From contig NZ_FNDS01000001.1 of the NCBI RefSeq assembly GCF_900099785.1, positions 1-64,000 on the forward strand: DNA of 64,000 nt, given 5' to 3'. The notes below the pieces were generated by a model that had not been told where the DNA came from, did no database searches, and saw nothing but the letters and a program-made list of their open reading frames with translations. Below, in pieces: positions 18,240 to 29,540 of this stretch. Numbering within the stretch: position 1 is the first letter of the stretch; each line of letters begins with the position of its first letter. The position numbers were made by a program, and so were the translations under genes. Source of the DNA: Pseudomonas panipatensis. Its GTDB lineage: Bacteria > Pseudomonadota > Gammaproteobacteria > Pseudomonadales > Pseudomonadaceae.

Positions 18240-19169
18240 ATGCGTTACCTGCTGATCGTCCTGCTGCTGGCCTGCACGCCGCTGCGCGCCGAGCTGCAAT
18301 ACCCGTTGCAACCGCGGCGCATCGCCGAAGGCACCTGGCTGCTGGAAGGGCGCACGGAGAACTTCGCCGCGAGCAATGGCGGCGATATCGTCAACGTCGC
18401 CTTCATCGACACCGCCGACGGCGTGGTGGTGATCGACAGCGGCCCCTCGCGGCGCTACGGCGAGGCCTTGCGCCAGGCGATCGCCAAGACCACCGGCAAG
18501 CCGGTGAAACTGCTCCTGCTGACCCACCACCACCCCGACCATGTGCTCGGCAACCAGGCCTTCGCCGACGTGCCCATCGCCGCCCTGGCCGGCACCCGCA
18601 AGCTGCTCCAGGAGCAGGGCAATGCCATGGCCGAGAACATGTACCGGATGGTCGGCGACTGGATGCGCGGCACCGAGGTGCTGCTGCCGACCCAGACCGT
18701 CGAGCCGGGCAACCTCGACATCGGCGGGCACCGCCTGCGCCTGCTCGGTCTGCGTGGCCATAGCGGCGCCGACCTGGCGATCCTCGACGAGACCACCGGG
18801 GTGCTCTTCGCCGGCGACCTGGTGTTCTACCAGCGCGCCCTGACCACGCCGAACAGCCCCGGTCTCGACGTCTGGCTGAGCGACCTCGATGTGCTGGAAA
18901 AACTGCCATGGAAACTCATCGTTCCCGGCCATGGCCCGCTGGCCAGCGACGCCGCGCCCTTCGCCCAGATGCGCGACTACCTCGGCTGGCTCGATGCGCT
19001 GATGCGTGCCGCGGTCGCCGATGGCGCGGACATCAATGACCTGCTGCGCACGCCTATCCCGGAGCGCTTCGCGCGCATCGAGCTGACCCGCTACGAGCTG
19101 ATCCGCAGCGTCACCCACCTCTACCCGCGCTACGAGCAGCAGGCCCTGCCGCGCATCGACGGGCAGTAG
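18240..19169 (+). CDS. quinoprotein relay system zinc metallohydrolase
   Basis: This 309-aa metallo-beta-lactamase-fold protein has a signal peptide (ends PLRAE), so it is periplasmic. The metal motif THHHPDH and further ligands in GHSGAD, AGDLVF and VPGHG are all present, so the active site looks intact. The substrate is unknown. The family is found with the SoxYZ-like carrier next to PQQ dehydrogenases (equivalent position to P. putida PP_2678). It is the last gene of the pedF operon; a separate box and promoter region precede the dehydrogenase gene that follows. Confidence 0.88.
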   Translation: MRYLLIVLLLACTPLRAELQYPLQPRRIAEGTWLLEGRTENFAASNGGDIVNVAFIDTADGVVVIDSGPSRRYGEALRQAIAKTTGKPVKLLLLTHHHPDHVLGNQAFADVPIAALAGTRKLLQEQGNAMAENMYRMVGDWMRGTEVLLPTQTVEPGNLDIGGHRLRLLGLRGHSGADLAILDETTGVLFAGDLVFYQRALTTPNSPGLDVWLSDLDVLEKLPWKLIVPGHGPLASDAAPFAQMRDYLGWLDALMRAAVADGADINDLLRTPIPERFARIELTRYELIRSVTHLYPRYEQQALPRIDGQ

Positions 19170-19242
19170 CGCGGCGTCGGCGTCGAGCCGCGCTGCCATC
19201 CGCCGCGATGTCCCGCGGCGACTCCCATCGGGGGCGGTATTG

Positions 19243-19257
19243 CTACCAAGGGATGAG
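19243..19257 (+). promoter_or_regulatory. ped-type box upstream of the alcohol dehydrogenase gene
   Basis: CTACCAAGGGATGAG matches the shared motif (TACCAAGGnAGTAGG) with one insertion. The CC is 120 bases before ATG 19366. The promoter of the dehydrogenase gene should lie between them; no clear -35/-10 pair was identified. Confidence 0.45.
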
Positions 19258-19365
19258 AAAAATCGATATAGGGGTCAATTGTTGGCGCGTCGGGCGCGGC
19301 CAAGAATCTGCCACAGACCGGGAAACTTTCCCGGGTACAACAACAAATCCGCAGAGGTAGCCGCA

Positions 19366-21144
19366 ATGAAACGCACTGCTCCGACCCCTTCCTTCGCGCG
19401 CACGGCGTTGTTCGCCGCCGTCACCCTGGCCAGCCTGGCGGCCCAGGCCGCGGTTACCGACCAGGACATCAGCGACAGCGCCAAACGCACCGATCAGGTG
19501 GTGGTCAACGGCATCAACCAGCAGGGCCAGCGCTTCAGCCCGCTGGGCATCCTCAACAGCCACAACGTCAAGGAACTGCGCCCGGTCTGGGCACTCTCCT
19601 TCGGCGGCGAGAAGCAGCGTGGCCAGCAGGCCCAGCCGTTGATCAAGGACGGTGTGATGTACGTGTCCGCCTCCTACTCGCGGGTGTTCGCCGCCGACGC
19701 GCGCACCGGCAAGAAACTCTGGGAGTACGATGCGCGCCTGCCCGACGGCATCATGCCCTGCTGTGACGTGATCAACCGTGGCGTGGCGCTGTATGGCGAC
19801 CTGGTGATCTTCGGCACCCTGGACGCCAAGCTGGTGGCGCTGAACAAGGACACCGGCAAGGTGGTGTGGAAGAAGACCGTGGCCGACTACAAGGCCGGCT
19901 ACTCGATCTCCGCCGCGCCGCTGATCGCCAAGGGCAAGCTGATCACCGGGGTCGCCGGCGGCGAGTTCGGCGTGGTCGGCAAGGTCGAGGCCTACGACCC
20001 GAACAACGGCGACCTGCTGTGGAGCCGGCCCACCGTCGAAGGCCACATGGGCTACGTCTACAAGGACGGCAAGGCCATCGAGAACGGCCTGTCCGGCGGC
20101 GCGCCGGGCCAGACCTGGCCGGGCGACCTGTGGAAGACCGGCGGCGCGGCGCCCTGGCTGGGCGGCTACTACGATCCGACCACCGACTCGCTGTTCATCG
20201 GCACCGGCAACCCCTCGCCGTGGAACTCGCACCTGCGTCCGGGCGACAACCTGTTCTCCTCCTCGCGCCTGGCGCTGAACCCCGACGACGGCTCGATCAA
20301 GTGGCACTTCCAGACCACCCCGCACGACGGCTGGGACTTCGACGGCGTCAACGAGTTGGTGTCCTTCGACTACAAGGACGGCGGCAAGACCATCAAGGCC
20401 GCCGCCACCGCCGACCGCAACGGCTTCTTCTACGTGCTCGACCGTACCAACGGCAAGTTCATCCGCGGCTTCCCCTTCGTCGACAAGGTGACCTGGGCCA
20501 AGGGCCTGGACAAGGATGGCCGGCCGATCTACGACGACGCCCACCGTCCCGGCGCGCCGAGCGAAGGCGCCAAGGGCACCTCGGTGTTCGTCGCCCCGTC
20601 CTTCCTCGGCGGCAAGAACTGGATGCCCATGGCCTACAGCCAGGACACCGGGCTGTTCTACGTGCCTTCCAACGAGTGGGGCATGGACATGTGGAACGAG
20701 GGCGTCGCCTACAAGAAGGGCGCCGCCTACCTGGGCGCGGGCTTCACCATCAAGCCGCTGAACGATGACTACATCGGCGTGCTGCGCGCCATCGATCCGA
20801 AGACCGGCAAGGAAGTCTGGCGCTACAAGAACTACGCGCCGCTCTGGGGCGGGGTGCTGGCGACCCACGGCAACCTGGTGTTCACCGGCAACCCGGAAGG
20901 CTACCTGATGGCCTTCGACGCCAAGACCGGCAAGAAGCTCTACGAGTTCAACACCGGCTCGGGCGTGATCGCCTCGCCGATCACCTGGGAGATGGATGGC
21001 GAGCAGTACGTCACCGTGGTCTCCGGCTGGGGCGGCGCGGTGCCGCTGTGGGGGGGCGAGGTGGCCAAGCGCATCAAGGACCTCGACCAGGGCGGCATGA
21101 TCTGGACCTTCAAACTGCCCAAGGACGTGGTCGCCAAGCGCTGA
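19366..21144 (+). CDS. pedH: PQQ-dependent alcohol dehydrogenase, PedH-like (predicted lanthanide-type)
   Basis: This 592-aa periplasmic quinoprotein has a signal peptide ending at AAQA (residue 28) and an eight-bladed propeller. It has the vicinal cysteine pair Cys132-Cys133 in [10 protein letters not shown], metal ligands Glu200 (VAGGE) and Asn282 (IGTGN), catalytic Asp324 in [11 protein letters not shown], and Arg351 (TADRNG). An extra acid, Asp326, lies two residues after the catalytic Asp. That D-x-D pattern is the known mark of lanthanide-dependent enzymes (XoxF, ExaF, PedH). The length and the position before an aldehyde dehydrogenase gene also fit P. putida PedH better than the longer, calcium-dependent PedE/ExaA. 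It oxidises ethanol and other alcohols to aldehydes and donates electrons to PedF. Automatic pipelines may call it exaA. Confidence 0.85.
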   Translation: MKRTAPTPSFARTALFAAVTLASLAAQAAVTDQDISDSAKRTDQVVVNGINQQGQRFSPLGILNSHNVKELRPVWALSFGGEKQRGQQAQPLIKDGVMYVSASYSRVFAADARTGKKLWEYDARLPDGIMPCCDVINRGVALYGDLVIFGTLDAKLVALNKDTGKVVWKKTVADYKAGYSISAAPLIAKGKLITGVAGGEFGVVGKVEAYDPNNGDLLWSRPTVEGHMGYVYKDGKAIENGLSGGAPGQTWPGDLWKTGGAAPWLGGYYDPTTDSLFIGTGNPSPWNSHLRPGDNLFSSSRLALNPDDGSIKWHFQTTPHDGWDFDGVNELVSFDYKDGGKTIKAAATADRNGFFYVLDRTNGKFIRGFPFVDKVTWAKGLDKDGRPIYDDAHRPGAPSEGAKGTSVFVAPSFLGGKNWMPMAYSQDTGLFYVPSNEWGMDMWNEGVAYKKGAAYLGAGFTIKPLNDDYIGVLRAIDPKTGKEVWRYKNYAPLWGGVLATHGNLVFTGNPEGYLMAFDAKTGKKLYEFNTGSGVIASPITWEMDGEQYVTVVSGWGGAVPLWGGEVAKRIKDLDQGGMIWTFKLPKDVVAKR

Positions 21145-21158
21145 GCGCGACATTGAAG

Positions 21159-21192
21159 CGACAAGGGCCGGCCATTGTGCCGGCCCTTGTCG
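21159..21192 (+). terminator. terminator after the alcohol dehydrogenase gene
   Basis: A perfect 14-bp stem (21159-21172 with 21179-21192) closes on a 6-base loop, 14 bases after the stop. It is followed by TTGATG rather than a long T tract, but the stem is very strong. Confidence 0.75.
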
Positions 21193-21210
21193 TTGATGCC
21201 CGGCGCAGGC

Positions 21211-21230
21211 GCCTCGGCATGCCTCGGCAT
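21211..21230 (+). repeat. 10-bp tandem direct repeat before the exaC box
   Basis: GCCTCGGCAT occurs twice head to tail, ending exactly where the ped-type box before exaC begins. This could be a chance duplication or part of the control region. Confidence 0.6.
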
Positions 21231-21231
21231 C

Positions 21232-21249
21232 TACTACCAAATGAGTAAG
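21232..21249 (+). promoter_or_regulatory. ped-type box upstream of exaC
   Basis: TACTACCAAATGAGTAAG matches the shared motif. The CC is 114 bases before ATG 21351, close to the distances seen for pedF and the dehydrogenase gene. Confidence 0.45.
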
Positions 21250-21350
21250 TCATCGCTCCCATGGGGGCATATCGGGGAGGCAAGGGCGCTGCCTAAGATC
21301 GATCCATGACCTGGCCGTCGTGGGCCGGGAACCGACAGGAGAGCATCGCC

Positions 21351-22871
<1,521 letters not shown>

Positions 22872-22988
22872 TCCCTCCAACGGCCCCGCGTGTCTCGAGC
22901 GGCGCGCGGAGCCATTTGCCAACGCACCTGCGGGTGCGACTCGCGCCGGGGCGCCACCCCACATTCCCAACAGCGAGCTTGGCGTGAC

Positions 22989-23014
22989 GCGGCCTTCGGG
23001 CCGCTTTTTTTTTT
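22989..23014 (+). terminator. rho-independent terminator after exaC
   Basis: GCGGCC (22989-22994) pairs with GGCCGC (22999-23004) over the stable TTCG tetraloop and is followed by ten T residues. A textbook terminator, about 120 bases after the exaC stop. Confidence 0.93.
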
Positions 23015-23070
23015 GTGGGCGCGGCATCGCTCCCGACGTTCTACCGGAGCAACGCGGAGCGGTTCCGTCG

Positions 23071-23098
23071 GATGGCGTTGAGCGCAGCGATACCCATC
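23071..23098. repeat. REP-like imperfect palindrome
   Basis: GATGGCGTTGAGCGC and its partly complementary half GCGATACCCATC form an imperfect hairpin in the exaC-pqqA gap. It resembles short repeats common between genes in Pseudomonas (GATGGGT...GCTCAACCCATC type). Only one copy was seen in this window. Confidence 0.35.
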
Positions 23099-23156
23099 GA
23101 TTCCTGGCCGTTGTCCAGCGCCGGTTTCCCCCTGGGTTTGCCCCGCGCCGGCCCCC

Positions 23157-23190
23157 TACCAACGGCAGCCGAAACTAGTTCCAAAGTACA
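23157..23190 (+). promoter_or_regulatory. tandem ped-type boxes upstream of pqqA
   Basis: TACCAACGGCAG (23157-23168) and TTCCAAAGTACAG (23179-23190) are related copies 22 bases apart, the same spacing as before pedF. The first lies 106 bases before pqqA. This probably makes pqqA and the downstream operon part of the same regulon. Confidence 0.45.
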
Positions 23191-23264
23191 GTTCGGCGCC
23201 CCCGGCCCCGGTGCTTAACTGGGGCTGCCGGAATCCTCCGGCGTCATCAGACCAGGAGCGAACC

Positions 23265-23336
23265 ATGTGGACTAAACCCAGCTTCACCGATCTGCGCCTC
23301 GGCTTCGAAGTCACCCTGTACTTCGCCAACCGCTGA
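23265..23336 (+). CDS. pqqA: PQQ precursor peptide PqqA
   Basis: This 23-residue peptide carries Glu15 and Tyr19 in the fixed E-x-x-x-Y arrangement (FEVTLYF); these two side chains are crosslinked by PqqE and become PQQ. AGGAG lies 7 bases before ATG 23265. It is first in the pqqABCDE-H operon and 49 bases ahead of pqqB. Too short for routine gene calling, but unmistakable. Confidence 0.97.
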   Translation: MWTKPSFTDLRLGFEVTLYFANR

Positions 23337-23385
23337 TCCGCACCGCCCCGGTTCGCCGGGGCGTCTGCCCGAAGGAGGGCGCAGC

Positions 23386-24300
23386 ATGCATATCCGGGTT
23401 CTCGGCTCCGCCGCCGGCGGCGGTTTTCCCCAGTGGAACTGCAATTGCCGCAACTGCCGTGGCGTGCGCGATGGCAGCGTGGCCGCGCAGCCGCGCACCC
23501 AATCGTCCATCGCCCTGTCCGACGACGGGGTGAGCTGGATTCTCTGCAACGCCTCGCCGGACATCCGCGCCCAGCTCGCCGCCTTCCCGGCCCTGCAGCC
23601 GGCGCGCAAGCTGCGCGACAGCGCCATCGGCGCGATCATCCTGCTGGACAGCCAGATCGACCATTGCACCGGCCTGCTCAGCCTGCGCGAAGGCTGCCCG
23701 CACGAAGTCTGGTGCACCGAGCCGGTCCACCAGGACCTGTGCACGGGCTTCCCGCTGTTCCCCATGCTGGCGCACTGGAACGGCGGCCTGCGCCACCGGC
23801 CCATCGGCCTCGACCAGCGACCCTTCGGCGTGGCTGCCTGCGCCAACCTGCGTTTCACCGCGATTCCCCTGCGCAGCAGTGCGCCGCCGTATTCGCCGCA
23901 CCGGGGCAACCCGCATCCGGGCGACAACATCGGCCTCTTCGTCGAAGACCTGCGCAGCGGCGGCGCGCTGTTCTACGCCCCCGGTCTCGGCCAGGTCGAC
24001 GACGCGCTGCTCGGCTGGATGCGCCGCGCCGACTGCCTGCTGCTCGACGGCACGCTGTGGCGCGACGACGAGATGCTGCACTGCGAGGTCGGCGACAAGC
24101 TCGGCAGCGAGATGGGCCACCTGGCGCAGAGCGGCGCGGGCGGCATGCTCGAGGTGCTCGACGGCCTGCCGGGACCGCGCAAGGTGCTCATCCATATCAA
24201 CAACACCAATCCCATCCTCGACACTGCCTCGCCGGAGCGCGCCGAACTGGACGCGCGCGGCATCGAAGTGGCCTGGGATGGCATGGCCATCCACCTCTAG
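23386..24300 (+). CDS. pqqB: PQQ biosynthesis protein PqqB
   Basis: This 304-aa cytoplasmic metallo-beta-lactamase-fold protein has the N-terminal zinc-binding cluster NCNCRNC (residues ~18-24) and no classical HxHxDH site, as usual for PqqB. It is an iron-dependent hydroxylase acting on the tyrosine part of the PQQ precursor. A GAAGGAGGGC ribosome site precedes ATG 23386. Confidence 0.96.
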   Translation: MHIRVLGSAAGGGFPQWNCNCRNCRGVRDGSVAAQPRTQSSIALSDDGVSWILCNASPDIRAQLAAFPALQPARKLRDSAIGAIILLDSQIDHCTGLLSLREGCPHEVWCTEPVHQDLCTGFPLFPMLAHWNGGLRHRPIGLDQRPFGVAACANLRFTAIPLRSSAPPYSPHRGNPHPGDNIGLFVEDLRSGGALFYAPGLGQVDDALLGWMRRADCLLLDGTLWRDDEMLHCEVGDKLGSEMGHLAQSGAGGMLEVLDGLPGPRKVLIHINNTNPILDTASPERAELDARGIEVAWDGMAIHL

Positions 24301-24310
24301 GGAGACCGCC

Positions 24311-25060
24311 ATGACCCGCGAAGCCATGAGCCGTGCCGCATTCGAGCAGGCGCTGCGAGACAAGGGCCGCTGCTACCACATCCACCACCCGTTCCACGTC
24401 GCCATGTACGAGGGCCGTGCCACCCGCGAGCAGATCCAGGGCTGGGTGGCCAACCGCTTCTACTACCAGGTGAACATCCCGCTGAAGGACGCCGCCATCC
24501 TGGCCAACTGCCCGGACCGCGAAACCCGCCGCGAGTGGGTGCAGCGCATCCTCGACCACGACGGCGCACCCGGCGAGGAGGGCGGCATCGAAGCCTGGCT
24601 GCGCCTGGCCGAATCCGTCGGCCTGCAGCGTGAGCAGGTGCTGTCCCAGGAGCTGGTGCTGCCCGGCGTGCGCTTCGCCGTCGACGCCTACGTCAACTTC
24701 GCCCGCCGCGCCAGTTGGCAGGAAGCGGCGAGCAGCTCGCTGACCGAACTGTTCGCCCCGCAGATCCATCAGTCGCGCCTGGATAGCTGGCCGCAGCACT
24801 ACCCGTGGATCGACGCCAGCGGCTACGACTACTTCCGCCAGCGTCTGTCGCAGGCGCGCCGCGATGTCGAGCACGGCCTGCGCATCACCCTCGACCACTA
24901 CCGCACCCGCGAGGCCCAGGAACGCATGCTGGAGATCCTGCAATTCAAGCTCGATGTGCTCTGGAGCATGCTCGACGCCATGAGCATGGCCTACGAACTG
25001 CAGCGCCCGCCGTACCACACGGTGACCGGCGTGCGCGTCTGGCACCGGGGGCTGCTGTGA
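24311..25060 (+). CDS. pqqC: pyrroloquinoline-quinone synthase PqqC
   Basis: This 249-aa haem-oxygenase-like all-helical enzyme catalyses the last, cofactor-free, eight-electron oxidation and ring closure to PQQ. The conserved YHIHHPFH segment near residue 20 and [16 protein letters not shown] are present. GGAGA lies 5 bases before ATG 24311. The TGA overlaps the pqqD start (TGATG), so translation is coupled. Confidence 0.96.
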   Translation: MTREAMSRAAFEQALRDKGRCYHIHHPFHVAMYEGRATREQIQGWVANRFYYQVNIPLKDAAILANCPDRETRREWVQRILDHDGAPGEEGGIEAWLRLAESVGLQREQVLSQELVLPGVRFAVDAYVNFARRASWQEAASSSLTELFAPQIHQSRLDSWPQHYPWIDASGYDYFRQRLSQARRDVEHGLRITLDHYRTREAQERMLEILQFKLDVLWSMLDAMSMAYELQRPPYHTVTGVRVWHRGLL

Positions 25061-25338
25061 TGGGCCTGCCGTCGCTCGGCAGCGTACCGGCGCTGCGCCG
25101 TGGCTTCCGCCTGCAGTTCGAGCCGGCGCAGGACTGCCACGTGCTGCTCTACCCGGAGGGCATGGTCAAGCTCAACGGCAGCGCCGGGGAAATCCTCCAG
25201 CGCGTGGATGGGCGGCGCAACGTGGCGTCGATCATCGACGAGCTGCGGGCAGGTTTCCCCGACGTACCGGGGATCGACGAAGACATCCTGGCGTTCCTCG
25301 AGGTGGCCCATGCGCAATTCTGGATCGAGCTGCACTGA
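25060..25338 (+). CDS. pqqD: PqqA-binding chaperone PqqD
   Basis: This 92-aa winged-helix RiPP-recognition protein presents the PqqA peptide to PqqE. The family segments [19 protein letters not shown] and a C-terminal helix are clear. ATG 25060 overlaps the pqqC stop by one base. The gene's 3' end overlaps the favoured start of pqqE. Confidence 0.95.
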   Translation: MGLPSLGSVPALRRGFRLQFEPAQDCHVLLYPEGMVKLNGSAGEILQRVDGRRNVASIIDELRAGFPDVPGIDEDILAFLEVAHAQFWIELH

Positions 25339-26455
25339 CGTGGCCGGCCCGCCGCTGTGGCTGCTGGCCGAGCTGACCTACCGTTGCCCGTTGCAGTGCC
25401 CGTACTGCTCCAACCCGCTGGACTTCGCCCGTGGCGGTGCCGAACTGAGCACCGCCGAGTGGATCGAGGTGTTCCGCCAGGCGCGTGAGCTGGGCGCCGC
25501 GCAACTGGGCTTTTCCGGCGGCGAGCCGCTGGTCCGCCAGGACCTCGCCGAGCTGATCGCCGCGGCCCGCGGGCTGGGCTTCTACACCAACCTGATCACC
25601 TCCGGCATCGGCCTCGACGAAGCGCGCCTGGCGCAGTTCGCCGAGGCCGGGCTGGACCATATCCAGATCAGCTTCCAGGCCGCCGACGAGGAGGTGAACA
25701 ACCTGCTCGCCGGCTCGCGCAAGGCCTTCGCGCAGAAGCTGGCGATGGCCCGCGCGGTCAAGGCGCACGGCTATCCGATGGTGCTCAACTTCGTCACCCA
25801 CCGGCACAACATCGACAACATCGAACGGATCATCGAGCTGTGCATCGAGCTGGAAGCCGACTTCGTCGAACTCGCCACCTGCCAATTCTACGGCTGGGCC
25901 GAGCTGAACCGCGCCGGCCTGCTGCCGACCCGCGCACAGCTCGAACGCGCCGAGCGGATCACCGCCGAGTACCGCCAGCGCCTGGCCGCCGCCGGCAACC
26001 CGTGCAAGCTGATCTTCGTCACCCCGGACTACTACGAGGAACGCCCCAAGGCCTGCATGGGCGGCTGGTCCAGCGTGTTCCTCGACGTCACCCCGGACGG
26101 CACCGCGCTGCCCTGCCATAGCGCACGGCAACTGCCGGTGCAGTTCCCCAACGTGCGCGAGCACAGCCTGCGGCACATCTGGTACGAATCCTTCGGCTTC
26201 AACCGCTTCCGTGGCGATGCCTGGATGCCCGAGCCGTGCCGTTCCTGCGACGAGAAGGAGCGCGACCACGGCGGCTGCCGCTGCCAGGCCTTCCTGCTCA
26301 CCGGCGACGCCGCCGCCACCGACCCGGTGTGCAGCAAGTCGGCGCACCACGGGGTCATCCTCGAAGCGCGGCGCCTGGCCGAGGAGGCGCCGTTGCCACT
26401 GACCGAGCTGACCTGGCGCAACGAGCGCGCCTCGCGCCTGATCTTCAAGGCATGA
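25310..26455 (+). CDS. pqqE: PqqA peptide cyclase PqqE (radical SAM)
   Basis: This 381-aa radical SAM/SPASM enzyme forms the Glu-Tyr C-C bond in PqqA. The SAM cluster cysteines are in CPLQCPYC (26, 30, 33 with this start). Auxiliary-cluster cysteines lie in the C-terminal third ([18 protein letters not shown]). Two starts fit: ATG 25310, which overlaps pqqD by 29 bases and has GAGG about 6 bases upstream, and GTG 25340, two bases past the pqqD stop, which gives the shorter N-terminus VAGPPLWLL. Family N-termini are usually about 10 residues before PLWLL, which does not decide it. Confidence 0.93.
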   Translation: MRNSGSSCTDVAGPPLWLLAELTYRCPLQCPYCSNPLDFARGGAELSTAEWIEVFRQARELGAAQLGFSGGEPLVRQDLAELIAAARGLGFYTNLITSGIGLDEARLAQFAEAGLDHIQISFQAADEEVNNLLAGSRKAFAQKLAMARAVKAHGYPMVLNFVTHRHNIDNIERIIELCIELEADFVELATCQFYGWAELNRAGLLPTRAQLERAERITAEYRQRLAAAGNPCKLIFVTPDYYEERPKACMGGWSSVFLDVTPDGTALPCHSARQLPVQFPNVREHSLRHIWYESFGFNRFRGDAWMPEPCRSCDEKERDHGGCRCQAFLLTGDAAATDPVCSKSAHHGVILEARRLAEEAPLPLTELTWRNERASRLIFKA

Positions 26456-28290
26456 ACCTGCGCAGCCTGGCCCACGGCGACTGGCCGAGCCAGTGGAGCG
26501 CGCACCGGGCGGTCGCCGCCGGACGTGATTTCGCCGAGTTGCACGCGGCCCATGGCGGGCTGCTCTGGGTCGAGTTCGACCCGCCGAGCGCGCGCTGCCG
26601 CCTCTACCTGTGGCGCCACGGCGCGCGGCGCGAGCTGACCCCGCCGGGCGCCTCGGTGCGCAGCCGGGTCTACGAATATGGCGGCGGCGCCTGCTGCGCC
26701 ACCGCCGATGGCGTGGCCTGGGTCGAGGAGGCCGACCAGCAGGTGCGCTGGCAAGCGCTCGACGGCGCGCCGCGGCTCCTCACCCAGCGCGCGCAGAGCC
26801 GCTACGGCGACCTGCGCTACGTGCCCGCCTGGAATGCCCTGCTGGCGCTGGAGGAAAGCCACGAAGCGGACGCCGTGCGCCATCGCATCGTGCGCCTGGA
26901 CGCCGATGGCGCGCGCCAGGTGCTGGTCGAGGGCGCCGATTTCTATGCCGCGCCGCTGGCCGACGCCAGCGCGCAACGCCTGGTCTGGGTGGAATGGCAG
27001 CGTCCGCAGCAACCCTGGACCAGCACCCGCCTGTGCGAGTCGCGCGCGGGCGTTCGCCGTTGCCTGGCGGGGGAGGGCGGCGGCGAGTCGATCCAGCAAC
27101 CGCGCTTCGACGCGCAGGGCCGCTTGCACTGGCTGAGCGACCACAGCGGCTGGTGGCGGCCGCAAGGCGAATCCCCGATGGTCGGCAGCTTCGCCGCCGC
27201 CGACCATGCCGGCGCGCCCTGGCAACTGGGGGCCTGCACCTGGTTGCCGCTGGCGGCCGACGAACTGCTGCTCAGCCGCTTCGAGGACGGCCACGGGGTA
27301 CTCGCCTTGCGCGCGGCGGATGGCAGCGAGCGGCGCCTGGCGCGGGCCTACAGCCGCTTTCGCTGCCTGAGCGCCGACGCCGAGTTCTGCTACTGCGTCG
27401 CCGCCGCGCCGGACCGGCTGCCGGCGATCCTGGCGATCCGCCGCGCGGATGGCTGCATCGAGGTGCTGGCCGGCGGCGAGCGGCCGCTGGACGAGGCGGA
27501 ACTCTCGCGCAGCGAGCCATTCCGCTACGCGGTGGATGGCGGCGACCACGGCCACGGCTTCTTCTACCCGCCGCGCAATGCCCTGTGCCGCGGCGAGGCC
27601 GGGCGCCGGCCGCCGCTAGTGGTGTTCCTGCATGGCGGGCCGACCTCGGCCTGCTACCCGGTGTTCGATGCGCGCATCCAGTTCTGGACCCAGCGCGGTT
27701 TCGCTGTCGCCGATCTCAACTACCGCGGCAGCAGCGGCTACGGCCGCGCCTACCGCGACAAGCTGCGCGGCCAGTGGGGCAGTCTGGAGGTGAAAGACAT
27801 CTGGGCGGCGGTGGCGCACCTGGCGCAGAGCGGCCGCATCGACCGCCAGCGGGTGTTCGTGCGTGGCGCCAGCGCCGGCGGCTACAGCGCCCTCTGCGCG
27901 CTGGCCTTCGTCGGCGGCTTCCGGGGCGGCGCCAGCCTCTACGGGGTCAGCGATCCGCTGGCGCTGGGGCGGGTCACGCACAAGTTCGAGGCCGACTACC
28001 TCGGCTGGCTGATCGGCGACCCGTGCCGCGACGCTCGCCGCTACCGTGCGCGTACGCCATTGCTGCACGCCGCGCGCATCGAGGCACCGGTGATCTTCTT
28101 CCAGGGCGAGCTGGACGCCGTGGTGGTGCCGGCGCAGACCGACGCCATGGTCGCCAGCCTGCGCGCGCGCGGCGTGCCGGTGGAATACCACTGCTATCCC
28201 GGCGAGCGCCACGGCTTGCGCCAGGCGCTCAACCTGGCCCACGCGCTGGAAGCGGAGTGGCGTTTCTACCGCGCCCGGCTGAACGGTTGA
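26452..28290 (+). CDS. pqqH: PQQ operon S9 family peptidase PqqH
   Basis: This 612-aa cytoplasmic prolyl-oligopeptidase-type enzyme has an N-terminal beta-propeller (~20-385) and a C-terminal alpha/beta hydrolase (~390-610). The nucleophile is Ser474 in GASAGG, with Asp in GELDAVV and His in GERHGL. It starts four bases before the pqqE stop (ATGA), so it belongs to the operon. The P. aeruginosa orthologue PA1990 is PqqH. It may degrade PqqA fragments; that role is inferred and is not essential for PQQ in all strains. Confidence 0.9.
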   Translation: MNLRSLAHGDWPSQWSAHRAVAAGRDFAELHAAHGGLLWVEFDPPSARCRLYLWRHGARRELTPPGASVRSRVYEYGGGACCATADGVAWVEEADQQVRWQALDGAPRLLTQRAQSRYGDLRYVPAWNALLALEESHEADAVRHRIVRLDADGARQVLVEGADFYAAPLADASAQRLVWVEWQRPQQPWTSTRLCESRAGVRRCLAGEGGGESIQQPRFDAQGRLHWLSDHSGWWRPQGESPMVGSFAAADHAGAPWQLGACTWLPLAADELLLSRFEDGHGVLALRAADGSERRLARAYSRFRCLSADAEFCYCVAAAPDRLPAILAIRRADGCIEVLAGGERPLDEAELSRSEPFRYAVDGGDHGHGFFYPPRNALCRGEAGRRPPLVVFLHGGPTSACYPVFDARIQFWTQRGFAVADLNYRGSSGYGRAYRDKLRGQWGSLEVKDIWAAVAHLAQSGRIDRQRVFVRGASAGGYSALCALAFVGGFRGGASLYGVSDPLALGRVTHKFEADYLGWLIGDPCRDARRYRARTPLLHAARIEAPVIFFQGELDAVVVPAQTDAMVASLRARGVPVEYHCYPGERHGLRQALNLAHALEAEWRFYRARLNG

Positions 28291-28364
28291 GCGCACTGGC
28301 CAAGGTCGCATTGCAATAACCGACGGATGCAGTAGGCTGCCCGAAATGTCCGATAACAATAAGA

Positions 28365-29540
28365 ATGGTCCGTCAGATGAGTCACGACCTCAGCCAGCTC
28401 CGCAAATTCGTCTCGCCGGAGATCATCTTCGGCGCCGGCTGCCGGCACAGTGTTGCCAATTACGCGAAAACCTTCGGTGCCCGTAAGGTCCTGCTGGTGT
28501 CCGACCCCGGCGTGGTCGCCGCCGGCTGGGTCGCCGACATCGAGCGCAGCCTGAGCGAGCAGGGCATCGATTTCCACCGCTACACGAACGTGTCGCCCAA
28601 CCCGCGCGTCGAGGAAGTCATGCTCGGCGCCGAGGTCTACCGCAGCCAGGGCTGCAACGTCATCGTCGCGGTCGGCGGCGGCAGCCCGATGGACTGCGCC
28701 AAGGGCATCGGCATCGTCGCCGCCCACGGGCGCAGCATTCTCGAATTCGAAGGTGTGGATAAGTTGCGCGTGCCGAGCCCGCCGCTGATCCTCATCCCGA
28801 CCACCGCCGGCACCTCGGCGGACGTTTCCCAGTTCGTCATCATTTCCAACCAGGCCGAGCGCATGAAGTTCTCCGTGGTCAGCAAGGCGGTGGTGCCCGA
28901 CGTCTCGCTGATCGACCCGGAAACCACCCTGACCATGGACCCGTTCCTCTCCGCCTGCACCGGCATCGACGCCCTGGTGCACGCCATCGAGGCCTTCGTC
29001 TCCACCGGCAACGGCCCGCTCACCGATCCTCACGCGCTGGAAGCCATGCGCCTGATCAACGGCAACCTGGTGCAGATGATCGCCAACCCCAACGACATCG
29101 CCCTGCGCGAGAAGATCATGCTCGGCAGCATGCAGGCCGGGCTGGCCTTCTCCAACGCCATTCTCGGCGCGGTGCACGCCATGTCGCACAGCCTCGGCGG
29201 CTTCCTCGACCTGCCCCACGGGCTGTGCAACGCGGTGCTGGTGGAGCATGTGGTGGCCTTCAACTACAGCGCCGCGCCGGAGCGCTTCAAGGTCATCGCC
29301 GAGACCTTCGGCATCGACTGCCGTGGCCTCAACCACGCGCAGATCCGCCAGCGCCTGGTCGAGCACCTGATCGAACTCAAGCGCGCCGTTGGCTTCCACG
29401 AAAGCCTCGGCCTGCACGGCGTCGGCAGTTCCGACATTCCCTTCCTCTCGCGCCACGCCATGCAGGACCCGTGCATCCTCACCAACCCGCGCGAGTCGAG
29501 CCAGCGCGACGTCGAGGTGGTCTATGGCGAGGCCCTCTGA
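28365..29540 (+). CDS. ercA: iron-containing alcohol dehydrogenase ErcA
   Basis: This 391-aa group III (iron-dependent) alcohol dehydrogenase has the dinucleotide motif GGGSPMD and the metal ligand set in DALVHAIEAF, HAMSHSLGG and DLPHGLCNAV. In P. aeruginosa ErcA is needed for normal control of ethanol oxidation rather than for the main flux. It is coupled with ercS by a 17-base overlap. Start: ATG 28365 or ATG 28377 (MSHDLS); neither has a clear ribosome site. Confidence 0.92.
   Translation: MVRQMSHDLSQLRKFVSPEIIFGAGCRHSVANYAKTFGARKVLLVSDPGVVAAGWVADIERSLSEQGIDFHRYTNVSPNPRVEEVMLGAEVYRSQGCNVIVAVGGGSPMDCAKGIGIVAAHGRSILEFEGVDKLRVPSPPLILIPTTAGTSADVSQFVIISNQAERMKFSVVSKAVVPDVSLIDPETTLTMDPFLSACTGIDALVHAIEAFVSTGNGPLTDPHALEAMRLINGNLVQMIANPNDIALREKIMLGSMQAGLAFSNAILGAVHAMSHSLGGFLDLPHGLCNAVLVEHVVAFNYSAAPERFKVIAETFGIDCRGLNHAQIRQRLVEHLIELKRAVGFHESLGLHGVGSSDIPFLSRHAMQDPCILTNPRESSQRDVEVVYGEAL

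Noticed and set aside
19243..21240. 665-aa open frame antisense to the alcohol dehydrogenase
   Set aside because: Long only because of codon bias in the real gene; no domain or start signal.
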